A stretch of 64,000 nucleotides of DNA from Afipia massiliensis (GTDB lineage: Bacteria; Pseudomonadota; Alphaproteobacteria; Rhizobiales; Xanthobacteraceae), in NCBI RefSeq assembly GCF_014203115.1, contig NZ_JACHIJ010000008.1, forward strand, positions 174,016 to 238,015, in the 5' to 3' direction. The notes under the pieces were generated by a model. The model was not told where the DNA came from and made no database searches. It saw only the letters and a program-made list of their open reading frames with translations. The position numbers and the translations under genes were made by a program. Shown one piece after another: positions 9,976 to 19,573 of this stretch (the stretch's first letter is position 1; each line of letters opens with the position of its first letter).

Positions 9976-12252
9976 ATGACTTCAGTGCCGTCCGACACCG
10001 CGAGCCAGTCCACCGGCGCGAGGAACACGCTCGTTCTGGTGGTTTACACCGCCGCGATCTTCACCAGCGCCCTGCTGCTGTTCTCGGTCCAGCCGCTGTT
10101 CACGAAGATGGTGCTGCCGCGGCTCGGCGGCTCGCCCGCGGTGTGGTCGGTGGCAATGGTGTTCTTCCAGTCGCTGCTGCTCGGCGGCTACGCCTACGCA
10201 CATTATCTGATGACGTTGAAGAGCCGCGTTGCTCCCGTGGTGATCCATCTGGTGCTGCTGACGGTCGCGCTGTTCACATTGCCGCTGTCGATTGCAGGCG
10301 GGTGGGGCGAACCGCCGGCGAGTGGCTACGCGTTCTGGCTGCTGGGCCTGTTCGCGGTTTCGATCGGGCTGCCGTTCTTCGCGCTCGCCGCCAACAATCC
10401 GATGCTGCAGGCATGGTTCGTCCGCACCGGACATCCCGACGGACCCGACCCGTATTTTCTCTACGCCTCGTCGAACATCGGAAGCTTCCTCGCGTTGCTG
10501 TCCTATCCCGTGTTGCTGGAGCCGATGTTCTCGCTGCGGACCCAGAACCTGATCTGGACCTGCGGTTATGCGCTGCTGATCGTCCTGATCGCGGCGTGCG
10601 GCGTGTTGCTGTTGCGCTCACCGCCGATGACCGTTGAGGCCATCAGTGCCAGCGAGGGCGATGCGCCGGCACCGACATGGACGACGCGGCTGCGCTGGAT
10701 ATTCCTTGCCGCAGTGCCGTCCGGCCTGCTGATCGCGGTGACGGCGCACATCTCGACCGACGTTGCGGCGGCGCCGCTGCTGTGGGTGCTGCCGCTGTCG
10801 CTGTACCTGCTGACATGGGTGCTGGTGTTCCAGTCGCGGCCGCTGTTGCCGCATTGGTTCATGCTCAAGCTGCAACCGCTCGCCATCGCGGGCGTGATGG
10901 TTTTGCTCGCCGTTGGCGGGGAACAGAATTTGCTGTTGACGCTGGGCGGGCACCTGCTTTGTTTCTTTCTCATCGCCATGGCTTGCCACGGCGAACTGGC
11001 GCGCACGCGTCCGGCAGCGAACTATCTCACCGGTTTCTATGTGGCGCTGTCTTTCGGCGGCATGGTCGGCGGATTGTTCGCGGGCCTGATCGCGCCTTAC
11101 GCGTTCTCTTGGATTGCGGAATATCCGATCCTGCTGGCGCTGGCCGCGCTGTGCCGCCCGGCCGGAACATCCACCGTTCGCGGCGGGCTGGTATTGTGGC
11201 TGGTCGCCGTTGTTGCCGCGCTTATCCTTATCGGTCTTGCTTACCGGGCAGGAACTGTCACCGAGTTCCTTGCAACTAACCGGATCTGGGTTGTCGCCGG
11301 TCTCGCCTCCGTCATGATGCTGCTAGCCGTGCTGTGGAGGATCGACCGCTGGAGCGTGGCTGCACTGGTGGTGCTTGGATTGATTTTGATCCGCGTCTAT
11401 CCCGCCGATGACGGCCGTGTGGAGACGGTGCGAAGCTTCTTCGGCGTCCACAAGATCGTGGTGACCTCGAACGGCCAGTATCACGTGCTGATGCACGGCA
11501 CGACGATCCACGGCGCGGAGAAATTTCTGAACGACGACGGGACGCCGGTCAAAGGGAGGCCGGAGCCGATCAGCTACTATCACAAGGACGGCGGCATGGG
11601 CCGTGCGATCGCTGCGATCCGCGAACGCAAGGGCGGTCCGATCCGCGTGGCGGTGATCGGTCTTGGCACCGGCACGCTCGCCTGCCATGCGATGGAGGGA
11701 GAGGGCTGGAAATATTTCGAGATCGACCAGACCATGGTCGATACGGCGCGTGATCCCAAGTATTTCACTTATGTCAGCGCGTGCGATCCCAACATGAAGC
11801 CGGTGATCGGCGACGCGCGGCTCACCTTCGCCAAGGAGCAGGACGGCGCTTACGACCTGATCATCGTCGATGCCTATTCATCGGACGCGATTCCGATTCA
11901 CCTCGCGACGGAAGAGGCGATGGCGATCTACAAGGCCAAGCTCGCGCCCCAGGGCGCGGTGGTGATGCATGTGTCCAACCGCCATCTCGAACTGGCGAGT
12001 GTCGTCGTCGGCATCGCCGAAGAGAACGACCTGATGAGCTGGGTCTTCAACGAGGATTCCGGCCGCGACGTCGATTACATCTTCACGACGAATGTCGTGA
12101 TCTCCGCGCGAGAGGAAGCCGACGTCGGCAAGATCGCGTCGGACGAGAAGTGGCTGCTGACGGAAGCCACCGAAGGCCAGCGGGTCTGGACCGACGATTA
12201 TTCCAACGTGCTTGGCGCGGTCTGGCGGCGGCTCAGCAAGCCTGACGAGTAA
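9976..12252 (+). CDS. Fused multi-TM membrane protein / spermidine-synthase-like domain
   Basis: A protein of 758 residues. The N-terminal two thirds is a membrane domain with many TM helices (from about residue 20 to 500; segments such as SALLLFSVQPLFTKMVLPRLGG are typical of the fused MFS/spermidine synthase family). The soluble C-terminus (about 520-758) is a spermine/spermidine-synthase-type Rossmann fold: VAVIGLGTGTLACHA, the acidic YFEIDQTMVDTARD and LIIVDAYSSDAIPIHLATEEA. Whether it makes polyamines is unknown; many members probably do not. The ATG at 9976 has GGAG at 9966-9970 just upstream; the frame is open back to 9880 but that extension is not conserved-looking. It is convergent with the L,D-transpeptidase, 9 bp apart. 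Confidence 0.85.
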   Translation: MTSVPSDTASQSTGARNTLVLVVYTAAIFTSALLLFSVQPLFTKMVLPRLGGSPAVWSVAMVFFQSLLLGGYAYAHYLMTLKSRVAPVVIHLVLLTVALFTLPLSIAGGWGEPPASGYAFWLLGLFAVSIGLPFFALAANNPMLQAWFVRTGHPDGPDPYFLYASSNIGSFLALLSYPVLLEPMFSLRTQNLIWTCGYALLIVLIAACGVLLLRSPPMTVEAISASEGDAPAPTWTTRLRWIFLAAVPSGLLIAVTAHISTDVAAAPLLWVLPLSLYLLTWVLVFQSRPLLPHWFMLKLQPLAIAGVMVLLAVGGEQNLLLTLGGHLLCFFLIAMACHGELARTRPAANYLTGFYVALSFGGMVGGLFAGLIAPYAFSWIAEYPILLALAALCRPAGTSTVRGGLVLWLVAVVAALILIGLAYRAGTVTEFLATNRIWVVAGLASVMMLLAVLWRIDRWSVAALVVLGLILIRVYPADDGRVETVRSFFGVHKIVVTSNGQYHVLMHGTTIHGAEKFLNDDGTPVKGRPEPISYYHKDGGMGRAIAAIRERKGGPIRVAVIGLGTGTLACHAMEGEGWKYFEIDQTMVDTARDPKYFTYVSACDPNMKPVIGDARLTFAKEQDGAYDLIIVDAYSSDAIPIHLATEEAMAIYKAKLAPQGAVVMHVSNRHLELASVVVGIAEENDLMSWVFNEDSGRDVDYIFTTNVVISAREEADVGKIASDEKWLLTEATEGQRVWTDDYSNVLGAVWRRLSKPDE

Positions 12253-12261
12253 TCACCGCGT

Positions 12262-13020
12262 TTAGTCGGCGTAGTAGTAATACCCGCCGCGCGGTGACTG
12301 ATACCTGGGGCGCGGCTCGTAACCGTAGCCATATCCGTTCTGATAGCCGTAGCTGTTCTGATAAATGCGACGCTGCATCGGGCCAGCGTCCGCGCGCCCG
12401 TAGTAAGCCTGGTCCTGCGCATAAGCCTGATCGCGGTAGGCTCGATCCTGAGAGGGCTGGCGCGAACGCGTGTTGGCGTTGAGGTCCTCGCTGTATCCGC
12501 TCTGCGGCGCAATCTGGACTGGCTGGCCGATCGCATCCGCATCGCCACGTGCAACGGTCGTGCGGTTCCTTGGATTGCGCGCAAGTGCAACCCGCGACGA
12601 TCCTGTCAGGGTCACCGTGGTGCTGAGCAGACCTTCGGACTTGACGAGATCCCACAGCTTCAATGCGTTGGCGCGCGATAGCCGCACGCAGCCATGCGAT
12701 GCTGGGTTGCCGAGACGACTGACGGCGTCGGTGCCGTGGATGGCGTGGCCCTGCTTGGTGAAGAAGATCGCGTTCGGCATCGGTGCTTCATCGAATTCCT
12801 TCGAGTAGTGATCCTCTTCCATGCGGAAGGCCTTGAAGCTGCCGTTCGGTGTTTCGTGCGAGGGGTTGCCGCTGGAGACGGGCCATGTGTAGCGCGGTGC
12901 GCCATCGACCGAGACGGTCATCTGCTGCGTGTCCTTGTTGACCAGGATGGAGACCGCCGCCTGCGCTGCGCCACCTGAGAGCAGCATCAAGCCGGTCATC
13001 GAAATCAGAATAGCACGCAT
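12262..13020 (-). CDS. L,D-transpeptidase (YkuD domain), exported
   Basis: The enzyme forms 3-3 peptidoglycan cross-links or anchors proteins to the wall in the periplasm. At 252 residues it has a signal peptide (MRAILISMTGLMLLSGGAAQA, cleaved near residue 21) and a YkuD domain at about 24-150. The catalytic motif is SHGCVRLS with H109 and C111, plus H95 in AIHGT. The C-terminal 90 residues are low complexity, rich in Tyr, Gln, Arg and Asp, with alternating Tyr-Gly near the end, which is unusual and may bind wall or outer-membrane polymers. I chose the start at 13020 because the signal peptide begins there; the frame is open upstream to 13170. Confidence 0.9.
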   Translation of the reverse strand: MRAILISMTGLMLLSGGAAQAAVSILVNKDTQQMTVSVDGAPRYTWPVSSGNPSHETPNGSFKAFRMEEDHYSKEFDEAPMPNAIFFTKQGHAIHGTDAVSRLGNPASHGCVRLSRANALKLWDLVKSEGLLSTTVTLTGSSRVALARNPRNRTTVARGDADAIGQPVQIAPQSGYSEDLNANTRSRQPSQDRAYRDQAYAQDQAYYGRADAGPMQRRIYQNSYGYQNGYGYGYEPRPRYQSPRGGYYYYAD

Positions 13021-13234
13021 GACACTCGCCTCGTCTCTGCCCCTCAGCCTGCAATAAAGCATGGAAAGTGGCTTTTTTAACAGCCACTTCGTCTTAAGGT
13101 TGATGCGGGCGGCCATACAGTTTCGTGAACGGCGCTTGTTTGCAGCGTGTTTTCGCCAAACTTGACGCAACTTTCCGGCACCGACTGCGTTGCCCCCGGG
13201 TCAAAAAGTTCGCCTGCTCATGGAGATTTTCAGG

Positions 13235-13540
13235 ATGAAGACGGAAGCCTTGTTCATGTTCAATTCGGCGCATCGGCGCTTCACGTTCGTGGCCGCGGCC
13301 TTGGCCATCCTCGCGTTGCCGATCGCGGCGCATGCGCAGGGCGTCATCAGAGGCATGGAAGGCGGCGCAAACGAGGGTGTTCGCAAGGGTAACCGTGCGG
13401 CTGGCCCGGTCGGCGGTGCCGTAGGCGGTGCGGTCGGTGCAGGTGTCGGTGGCATCGTTGGAGGCGTGAACGGCGTGCTCGGGATCGACAATCGTCGCAG
13501 CTACCGTCACCGCCATTATCGCAACAAGCGCCATCGCTAA
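13235..13540 (+). CDS. Small exported glycine-zipper protein (first of a pair)
   Basis: A 101-residue protein with a signal peptide ending near AHAQG, then a glycine-zipper stretch, GPVGGAVGGAVGAGVGGIVGG, and a His/Arg-rich tail (RHRHYRNKRHR). Glycine zippers of this kind insert into or associate with membranes; a periplasmic or outer-membrane location is inferred. The ATG at 13235 has GGAG at 13222-13225. A second, related gene follows at 13775, and both have AACYTGACGCAAC at 64-65 bp before the start codon. The exact role is unknown. A hairpin at 13562 closes the unit. Confidence 0.75.
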   Translation: MKTEALFMFNSAHRRFTFVAAALAILALPIAAHAQGVIRGMEGGANEGVRKGNRAAGPVGGAVGGAVGAGVGGIVGGVNGVLGIDNRRSYRHRHYRNKRHR

Positions 13541-13561
13541 TCACACGGTGGAAGCTTTCCA

Positions 13562-13591
13562 AATGGCGCATCTCGAAACGGATGCGCCATT
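13562..13591 (+). terminator. Hairpin after the first glycine-zipper gene
   Basis: Arms AATGGCGCATC and GATGCGCCATT (11 bp, perfect) with the loop TCGAAACG, beginning 21 bp after the stop at 13540 and followed by TCTC. The T-run is short, so termination efficiency is uncertain. Confidence 0.65.
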
Positions 13592-13774
13592 TCTCATGCG
13601 CCGGTGTTGGGCGCGGGCGGATTGGCCGTGTCGTTAGGACCAATTTGAAATAAGAAACGCTCCAGATGTGTCGCTGTCGTGCATTGTATTTCCCCCGAAC
13701 CTGACGCAACGTCGAGCCTGCTGATTTGCTTCGAGGCATGGCCGGGATTCGGCCGGGCAGGGAGGTTTCCTCAC

Positions 13775-14113
13775 ATGACGATTGCAGCTTCGTTCATATC
13801 CGTTTCAGGCTTCGCGCGTACGGCAGCGGCGCTCGCTTTTCTGGCGATGCCTGCCGCCGCTCAGCAGCAGGATCCCATCAACGGCGCCATCAGCGGCGCC
13901 GCGCAAGGGACGTATCAGGGGAAAACCGCGGCAGGTCCGATTGGCGGATTGGTCGGCGGCGCGCTCGGTGCAGGTGTTGGTGCAGTGGCCGGCACGCTCG
14001 GCGTGGTCGGTAATGGCGTTAGCCAAGCCGTGCAGCCGGCGCAGGTGCCGCCGCCGCCCGGCAGCGGCCCTGGCGGCTATTACGACAGCAATGGAAACTG
14101 GCGTCCGAACTGA
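13775..14113 (+). CDS. Small exported glycine-zipper protein (second of a pair)
   Basis: 112 residues with a signal peptide ending near PAAAQQ, a glycine-zipper segment (GPIGGLVGGALGAGVGAVAGTLG) and a Pro/Gly-rich tail ending SNGNWRPN. It is a paralogue of the gene at 13235: both share the order signal peptide, short spacer with repeated Ala/Gly/Gln, then GP-IGG-VGGA zipper. The tails differ (basic in one, Pro/Gly-rich here). The ATG at 13775 has GGGAGG at 13760-13765. Role unknown; a periplasmic or surface structural role is inferred. Confidence 0.75.
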   Translation: MTIAASFISVSGFARTAAALAFLAMPAAAQQQDPINGAISGAAQGTYQGKTAAGPIGGLVGGALGAGVGAVAGTLGVVGNGVSQAVQPAQVPPPPGSGPGGYYDSNGNWRPN

Positions 14114-14136
14114 CCGGCAGAGCCGTGGGCGTCCGA

Positions 14137-14158
14137 CGCGCCCCGCTTGCGGGGCGTG
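14137..14158. terminator. GC-rich hairpin between convergent genes
   Basis: CGCGCCCCGC and GCGGGGCGTG pair across a 2-base TT loop, with one G-T pair. It lies between the stops of the glycine-zipper gene and the ABC permease and can serve both directions. Confidence 0.6.
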
Positions 14159-14170
14159 TTGCGTTTGGTG

Positions 14171-14932
14171 TCAGGTCTTCAGCCGGTAGCCGGTCCTGAA
14201 GATCCACCACACGGTGATCATGCACAGCGCGAGAAATCCGAGCGTCATGCCGAGGCTGAGGCCGACGCTGACGTCGGCGATCTCGAAGAAGCTCCAGCGG
14301 AAGCCGCTGACCAGATAGACCACCGGATTGAACAGCGTCACGGTCTGCCAGACCGGCGGCAGCATGTGGATCGAGTAGAAGCTGCCGCCCAGAAACGTCA
14401 GAGGCGTGATCACCAGCAGCGGGATCACCTGCAGTTTCTCGAAGCCGTCGGCCCAAATGCCGATAATGAATCCGAACAGGCTGAACGTCACCGACGTGAG
14501 CACGAGGAAGGTCAGCATCAGGAATGGATGCGCGATCTTCAGCGGCACGAACAGTCCGGCGGTGGCGAGGATGATGAGACCGAGGATGATCGACTTGGTC
14601 GCCGCAGCCCCGACGTAACCCACCACGGCCTCGAACGACGAGACCGGCGCGGACAGCAGTTCGTAAATGGTGCCGGAGAATTTCGGGAAATAGATGCCGA
14701 ACGACGCGTTGGCGATGCTTTGCGTCAGCAGCGACAGCATGATGAGGCCCGGCACGATGAAGGTGCCGTAGCTGATGCCGTCGATCTCGGTAATGCGCGA
14801 GCCGATGGCCGCGCCGAACACGACGAAATACAGGGACGTCGAAATCACCGGCGAGACGACGCTCTGCAGCAACGTGCGGAATGTGCGCGCCATTTCGAAT
14901 TTGTAGATGGCGCCGATCGCGTGAAAGTTCAT
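14171..14932 (-). CDS. ABC-2 type transporter permease
   Basis: A 253-residue membrane subunit with six predicted TM helices of the ABC-2 (DrrB/YadH-like) exporter family. It starts [25 protein letters not shown], and the membrane region includes [23 protein letters not shown], typical of this family, and the C-terminal ABC-2 signature-like region ([18 protein letters not shown]). It overlaps the ATPase gene by 4 bp (ATGA), so the two are translationally coupled. Substrate unknown; drugs, lipids or polysaccharide are all possible. Confidence 0.85.
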   Translation of the reverse strand: MNFHAIGAIYKFEMARTFRTLLQSVVSPVISTSLYFVVFGAAIGSRITEIDGISYGTFIVPGLIMLSLLTQSIANASFGIYFPKFSGTIYELLSAPVSSFEAVVGYVGAAATKSIILGLIILATAGLFVPLKIAHPFLMLTFLVLTSVTFSLFGFIIGIWADGFEKLQVIPLLVITPLTFLGGSFYSIHMLPPVWQTVTLFNPVVYLVSGFRWSFFEIADVSVGLSLGMTLGFLALCMITVWWIFRTGYRLKT

Positions 14933-15849
14933 TGGTGCACCAGACTGACGAAAATCTCTTCGAGCGAGCTTTGCGTCGTATTGAGATCGTTGAAGCGGAC
15001 ACCGGCCTGATTGAGGTCGTTCAGCAGGGCGGTGATGCCGGTGCGGTCGCCCTTGGTGTCGTAGGTATAAACCAGTTCCTCACCATCCGGCGACAGTTCG
15101 AGATGGTGCGCGGCGAGAGAGGCGGGGATTTCAGTGAGCTTCGATTGCAGATGCAGCTTGAGCTGCTTCCTGCCGAGCTTCTGCATCAGCTTGGCCTTCT
15201 CCTCGACCAGTACGATTTCGCCCTTGTTGATGACGCCGACCCGGTCGGCCATCTCCTCGGCTTCCTCGATGTAGTGCGTGGTCAGAATGATGGTGACGCC
15301 GGCGTCGCGCAGGCCGCGCACGACCTCCCACATCGCCTTGCGCAATTCGACGTCGACGCCCGCGGTCGGCTCGTCGAGAAACAGAATCTGCGGTTCGTGC
15401 GCCAGCGCCTTGGCGATCATCACGCGGCGCTTCATGCCGCCGGAGAGGGTGATGATCTGGCTCTTGCGCTTGTCCCACAGCGATAGATCTTTCAAGACCT
15501 TCTCGATATGCGCGGGGTTCTTCGGCTTGCCGAACAGGCCGCGGCTGAACGAGGCGGTGGACCACGGGCTTTCCCAGGCGTCGGTGTGCAGTTCCTGCGG
15601 CACCAATCCGATCATCGAGCGGGCGGCGCGGTAGTCCTTGACGATGTCATGCCCATCCACCGTCACTGTGCCCGCGGTCTGCACGGCGAGGCCGCAGATC
15701 ACGCTGATCAGCGTGGTCTTGCCGGCGCCGTTCGGACCCAGCAGCGCGAAGATCTCGCCGCGGCGAATATCGAGATTGATATTCTTCAGCGCGGTCAGGC
15801 CGGACGGATAGGTCTTCGAGAGGTTCGAAACGGAGATGATGGGGGACAT
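14929..15849 (-). CDS. ABC transporter ATP-binding protein (ABC-2 exporter)
   Basis: The ATPase partner of the permease downstream. 306 residues: Walker [10 protein letters not shown] (38-46), Q-loop VPQELH, ABC signature LSGGMKRR, Walker [15 protein letters not shown] and H-loop TTHYIEEAE, followed by a roughly 80-residue C-terminal extension. The domain layout matches the DrrA/YadG/CcmA exporter type. The ATG at 15849 gives the conserved start [17 protein letters not shown]; an in-frame ATG 27 bp upstream is less likely. The unit is transcribed from the 143-bp gap between it and uvrD. Confidence 0.9.
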   Translation of the reverse strand: MSPIISVSNLSKTYPSGLTALKNINLDIRRGEIFALLGPNGAGKTTLISVICGLAVQTAGTVTVDGHDIVKDYRAARSMIGLVPQELHTDAWESPWSTASFSRGLFGKPKNPAHIEKVLKDLSLWDKRKSQIITLSGGMKRRVMIAKALAHEPQILFLDEPTAGVDVELRKAMWEVVRGLRDAGVTIILTTHYIEEAEEMADRVGVINKGEIVLVEEKAKLMQKLGRKQLKLHLQSKLTEIPASLAAHHLELSPDGEELVYTYDTKGDRTGITALLNDLNQAGVRFNDLNTTQSSLEEIFVSLVHQ

Positions 15850-15992
15850 GAGCGCAATCTGTCGAGGCGGGAGCATGACATAGGCGCGCGAGGGCCTCTT
15901 CGCAATACATAATGCCTATCGGGCAGCTGCTCCGCGCATCGAAAATTCTATTGCGACGAATTCAAATTTGTCATGCGCTACGGGCGCGCCCG

Positions 15993-18488
15993 CTATGCCT
16001 TCGTCACGAAGCTGTCGACCACTTTCTTTTCCCCGGCCTTTTCAAAGGCGATGGTGAGCTTGTTGCCGTCCACCTTGGCGACGCGGCCGTAGCCGAACTT
16101 CTGGTGAAATACCCGGTCGCCGGGCGAGAAGTCGGAATTGGCGCCGGTGGATTTGGCGATCAGTTCGCCCTCGATCACCGTCGCCTTGCGGCTGAAGCTG
16201 CTGCTGCGTGAGCTGGAGTCGTAGCGTGCGCCGGTTTCATCGAATCCTTTACCGCCGTTGCGGGCGCGATTGGCCTGCGCACGCTGCCAGCCCGGCGTCG
16301 TGTAGGTCGAGCCAAACGATTCCACGTTGTCGAAGCGCGATGTGCCGTAGCCGCCCGAACCGCCCCATCCTGAGCCGCCCTTGGACTCGGTGATCTCGAC
16401 ATTGGCCGTCGGAAGCTCGTCGAGGAAGCGCGACGGAATGGTGGTCGTCCACGATCCATGAATGCGCCGGTTGGTGGCAAAATAGAGCATGGCGCGTTTG
16501 CGCGCGCGCGTGATGCCGACATGGGCGAGGCGGCGTTCTTCCTCAAGCCCGGCACGGCCTTGCTCGTCGAGCGTGCGTTGGCTCGGAAACAGGCCTTCCT
16601 CCCAGCCGGGCAAGAACACGTTGTCGAATTCAAGCCCCTTTGCGGAATGCAGCGTCATCAATGAGACCGCATCGTCGTCGGCATTGCCTTCGCGGTCCAT
16701 CACCAGCGAAATATGTTCGAGAAAACCCTGCAGGTTTTCGAATTCCTCCATCGAGCGCACGAGCTCCTTGAGGTTTTCGAGGCGGCCCGCAGCGTCGGCG
16801 GAGCGGTCCTTCTGCCACATCTCGGTGTAACCGGATTCGTCGAGCACGATTTCGGCCAGTTGCGTGTGCGGAACGATGTCGCGCTGTGCGCGCCAGCGGT
16901 CGAAATTCATCATCACGTCCCGCAGGCTGCCGCGCGCCTTGGGTTTCAATTCGTCGGTCTCGATCACGGACAGCGCGGCTTCGGTCAGCGGAATGCGCCG
17001 CTTGCGCGCGATGTCATGCAGCATCTGCACCGTGGCATCGCCAAGGCCGCGCTTGGGCGTGTTGACGATGCGCTCGAAGGCGAGGTCGTCAGCCGGTGAG
17101 TTGATGACACGAAGGTAAGCCAGCGCGTCGCGGATTTCCGCACGCTCGTAGAACCGTGGTCCGCCGATCACGCGATAGTTCAGGCCGAGGGTGACGAAAC
17201 GGTCTTCAAACTCGCGCATCTGAAACGACGCACGCACCAGAATGGCGATCTCATTGAGCTTCTGGCCAGCGCGCTGGAGCTGCTCGATCTCCTCGCCGAT
17301 GCCGCGGGCTTCTTCTTCGGAGTCCCATGCGCCGGTGACGGTGACTTTCTCTCCGTCCTCGTCCTCGGTGCGCAGTGTCTTGCCGAGACGGCCTTCATTG
17401 TACGCGATGAGATGTGAGGCGGCGGCCAGGATGTGGCCGGTCGAGCGGTAGTTGCGCTCGAGGCGAATGACTTTTGCGCCGGGGAAGTCGTGCTCGAAGC
17501 GCAGGATGTTGTCGACCTCCGCGCCACGCCAGCCGTAGATCGACTGGTCGTCGTCGCCGACGCAGCAAATGTTTTTCGGCGCGGCGACTGTCAGGGTTGG
17601 AACGTCCAGTCCTTCATCAGCGGCCTGCTGCACAACGCCCGGACCGGGTGCCATTTGCTTGGACGGCGCCTGCGCCAGCAAACGAAGCCAGAGATATTGC
17701 GCGACGTTGGTGTCCTGATACTCGTCGACCAGAATGTATTTGAAGCGCTGCTGATACTGGCGCAGCACGTCGGGATGCTCGCGAAACAGCCGGATGTCTT
17801 CCAGCAGAAGATCTCCGAAGTCCGCGGCGTTGAGAATCTTCAGCCGCTCCTGATAGGTCGCATAGAGCTTGCCGCCCTTGCCGTTGCCGAACACGGCGGC
17901 TTCGCCGGCCGGCACCTGCGATGGCGTCAGTCCGCGATTTTTCCAGCCGTCGATCAGTCCGGCCAGCATCCGCGCCGGCCAGCGCTTGTCGTCGATGTTC
18001 TCGGCCTGCAGAAGCTGCTTCAGGAGACGGATCTGGTCGTCAACATCGAGCACGGTGAAATTGGATTTCAGCTGCACCAGTTCGGCGTGATGGCGCAGGA
18101 TCCGCCCGCCGATGGAATGGAAGGTGCCGAGCCACGGCATGCCTTCGACCGCCTGGCCGAGCATCTGGCCGAGGCGGTGTTTCATCTCGCGCGCCGCCTT
18201 GTTGGTGAAGGTGACGGAGAGGATCTCATGAGGCCGCGCACGGCCGGTCGAGAGAATATGTGCAATGCGCGAGGTCAGCACGCGCGTCTTGCCGGTGCCC
18301 GCGCCGGCCAGAACCAGAACCGGCCCGTCGAGGGTTTCCACCGCCTCGCGCTGCTCGGGATTGAGCGCGGTCAGATATTGGGGAGCCGCAGCGGCACGGG
18401 CGCGCGCCGCAATGCCGCCAGCGGCAGGCTGGTGGCTCGGTACGTCGCGGACAGGATCTAGTGGCGGCAGCTTGTTCGGTTCGGTCAT
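15993..18488 (-). CDS. uvrD: DNA helicase II (UvrD/PcrA/Rep family)
   Basis: A superfamily 1A 3'-5' helicase for nucleotide excision and mismatch repair. 831 residues from ATG 18488. Motif I GAGTGKTRVLTSRIAH lies near residue 65, motif II DEYQDTN near 250, motif III CVGDDDQSIYGWRGA near 310, motif IV RLERNYRS, motif V LMTLHSAKGLEFDNVFLPG and motif VI EERRLAHVGITRA. The C-terminal tail from about 715 is Gly/Ser/Arg-rich, then has a Tudor-like end (GDRVFHQKFGYGRVAKVDGNKL), as in PcrA-type proteins. The insert near residue 270-295 before motif III is longer than in E. coli. The start could also be ATG 18509. Confidence 0.95.
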   Translation of the reverse strand: MTEPNKLPPLDPVRDVPSHQPAAGGIAARARAAAAPQYLTALNPEQREAVETLDGPVLVLAGAGTGKTRVLTSRIAHILSTGRARPHEILSVTFTNKAAREMKHRLGQMLGQAVEGMPWLGTFHSIGGRILRHHAELVQLKSNFTVLDVDDQIRLLKQLLQAENIDDKRWPARMLAGLIDGWKNRGLTPSQVPAGEAAVFGNGKGGKLYATYQERLKILNAADFGDLLLEDIRLFREHPDVLRQYQQRFKYILVDEYQDTNVAQYLWLRLLAQAPSKQMAPGPGVVQQAADEGLDVPTLTVAAPKNICCVGDDDQSIYGWRGAEVDNILRFEHDFPGAKVIRLERNYRSTGHILAAASHLIAYNEGRLGKTLRTEDEDGEKVTVTGAWDSEEEARGIGEEIEQLQRAGQKLNEIAILVRASFQMREFEDRFVTLGLNYRVIGGPRFYERAEIRDALAYLRVINSPADDLAFERIVNTPKRGLGDATVQMLHDIARKRRIPLTEAALSVIETDELKPKARGSLRDVMMNFDRWRAQRDIVPHTQLAEIVLDESGYTEMWQKDRSADAAGRLENLKELVRSMEEFENLQGFLEHISLVMDREGNADDDAVSLMTLHSAKGLEFDNVFLPGWEEGLFPSQRTLDEQGRAGLEEERRLAHVGITRARKRAMLYFATNRRIHGSWTTTIPSRFLDELPTANVEITESKGGSGWGGSGGYGTSRFDNVESFGSTYTTPGWQRAQANRARNGGKGFDETGARYDSSSRSSSFSRKATVIEGELIAKSTGANSDFSPGDRVFHQKFGYGRVAKVDGNKLTIAFEKAGEKKVVDSFVTKA

Positions 18489-18778
18489 GCGATTCGTCTT
18501 TGCGGCCACGATGACACCGTGAGGCCGGGAAGGGGAGGCTTCATATCAGGATCGGGGAGATATAGGCACTCCAAGGCACTTCTGACAGCATCATCCCTAG
18601 GAGGCAGGAACAGGCGCAACGGCACGATTTTGCGGAGATCGGCGGAATTGTTCCGGTCGGCGGGCGATTTTCGGGGTTTTGGACACCTCTGGCGGTTGGA
18701 ACTTTCGCTCCTGTGCAGGATTGGTTTTGCAGCAGGAGCGCACTGCGCTCCCCCTGAATCAAACCGCAGGAGCGAGCC

Positions 18779-18952
18779 ATGATGAGCTGGGTGGTTACAT
18801 TTCTGATTATCGCGCTGGTCGCCGGCCTTCTGGGCTTCGGCGGCATTGCGGGCGCGTCGATCGAAATCGCCAAGATCGTGTTCTTTGTCGCCCTTATTCT
18901 GTTCCTGATTTCCGCGGTGGTGGGTCTGGCGCGCCGCAGCAGCGGGCCGTGA
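18779..18952 (+). CDS. DUF1328 small membrane protein, 57 aa
   Basis: A 57-residue hydrophobic protein ([16 protein letters not shown]..., ending GLARRSSGP) with two TM helices and a glycine-rich turn [11 protein letters not shown] between them. This is the DUF1328 / YtjA pattern. The function is unknown; the protein is probably in the inner membrane. AGGAGCG at 18768-18774 is the ribosome binding site, 5 bp before the ATG. It is too short to appear in ORF lists with a 60-residue cut-off. The 290 bp upstream, shared with divergent uvrD, holds both promoters and nothing else I can recognise. Confidence 0.85.
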   Translation: MMSWVVTFLIIALVAGLLGFGGIAGASIEIAKIVFFVALILFLISAVVGLARRSSGP

Positions 18953-18981
18953 GCCCTGATGCGCTCAGTGCCGTGATGGCG

Positions 18982-19500
18982 TCATTTGACCGGCATGGCG
19001 ATGCGCCGGCCGATGCCATCCGGCCGCGGCACTGCGGCATGAGCTGCGGCGACCTCGCGAATGCGCGTGGCGATATCCGGCGGAAACGGCGCGGTTTTGC
19101 GCGCGTTCATATCGACGTGGAGCGTCATATTCTCCGAGGTGGCTGAAATCCATCCCTCGGTGGCATGACGCAGTTCCTCGAACGTGTGGATGCGCTTTTC
19201 GTCAGCTGCAACCAGATAGACCGATATCTGCACCGGATCGCCGAGATGCACCTCGCGCAGATAGCGAACGTGCGCCTCGGCCGTGAAGGTCGAGCCGCTG
19301 CGTTCCTTCATGTATTGCGGGCCGATCCCGAGCTCGAGCCACATCTGGTCGATGCCGCGATCAAACAGGACATTGTAATAGGCCATGTTGAGATGACCGT
19401 TGTAGTCGATCCACTGCGGCTCGATCTGCATGACTGTGGTGAGGAACGGCGCAGGCAGATGTTGCGCCGCATTGTTTTTTGAAAGCGTGCTTGATGTCAT
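18982..19500 (-). CDS. Thioesterase family protein (hot-dog fold)
   Basis: A 172-residue hot-dog protein of the 4HBT acyl-CoA thioesterase group. The segment WIDYNGHLNMAYYNVLFDRGIDQMW fits the active-site helix region, with the acidic residue D in YNGHLNMAYYN. The conserved FTAEAHVRYLREVHLGDPV follows. Some relatives are fused to or beside carnitine dehydrogenases. I chose ATG 19500 since the protein then begins with a typical short N-terminus, although the frame is open to 19692. It is divergent from the FAD oxidase gene, 73 bp away, and convergent with the DUF1328 gene. Confidence 0.8.
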   Translation of the reverse strand: MTSSTLSKNNAAQHLPAPFLTTVMQIEPQWIDYNGHLNMAYYNVLFDRGIDQMWLELGIGPQYMKERSGSTFTAEAHVRYLREVHLGDPVQISVYLVAADEKRIHTFEELRHATEGWISATSENMTLHVDMNARKTAPFPPDIATRIREVAAAHAAVPRPDGIGRRIAMPVK

Positions 19501-19573
19501 CCCAAATTCCGGTTCGCTGAGCCTGTCACTTGACCCGCTATACATCCTTTGCCACGCTTCGCGCCATACCAGC

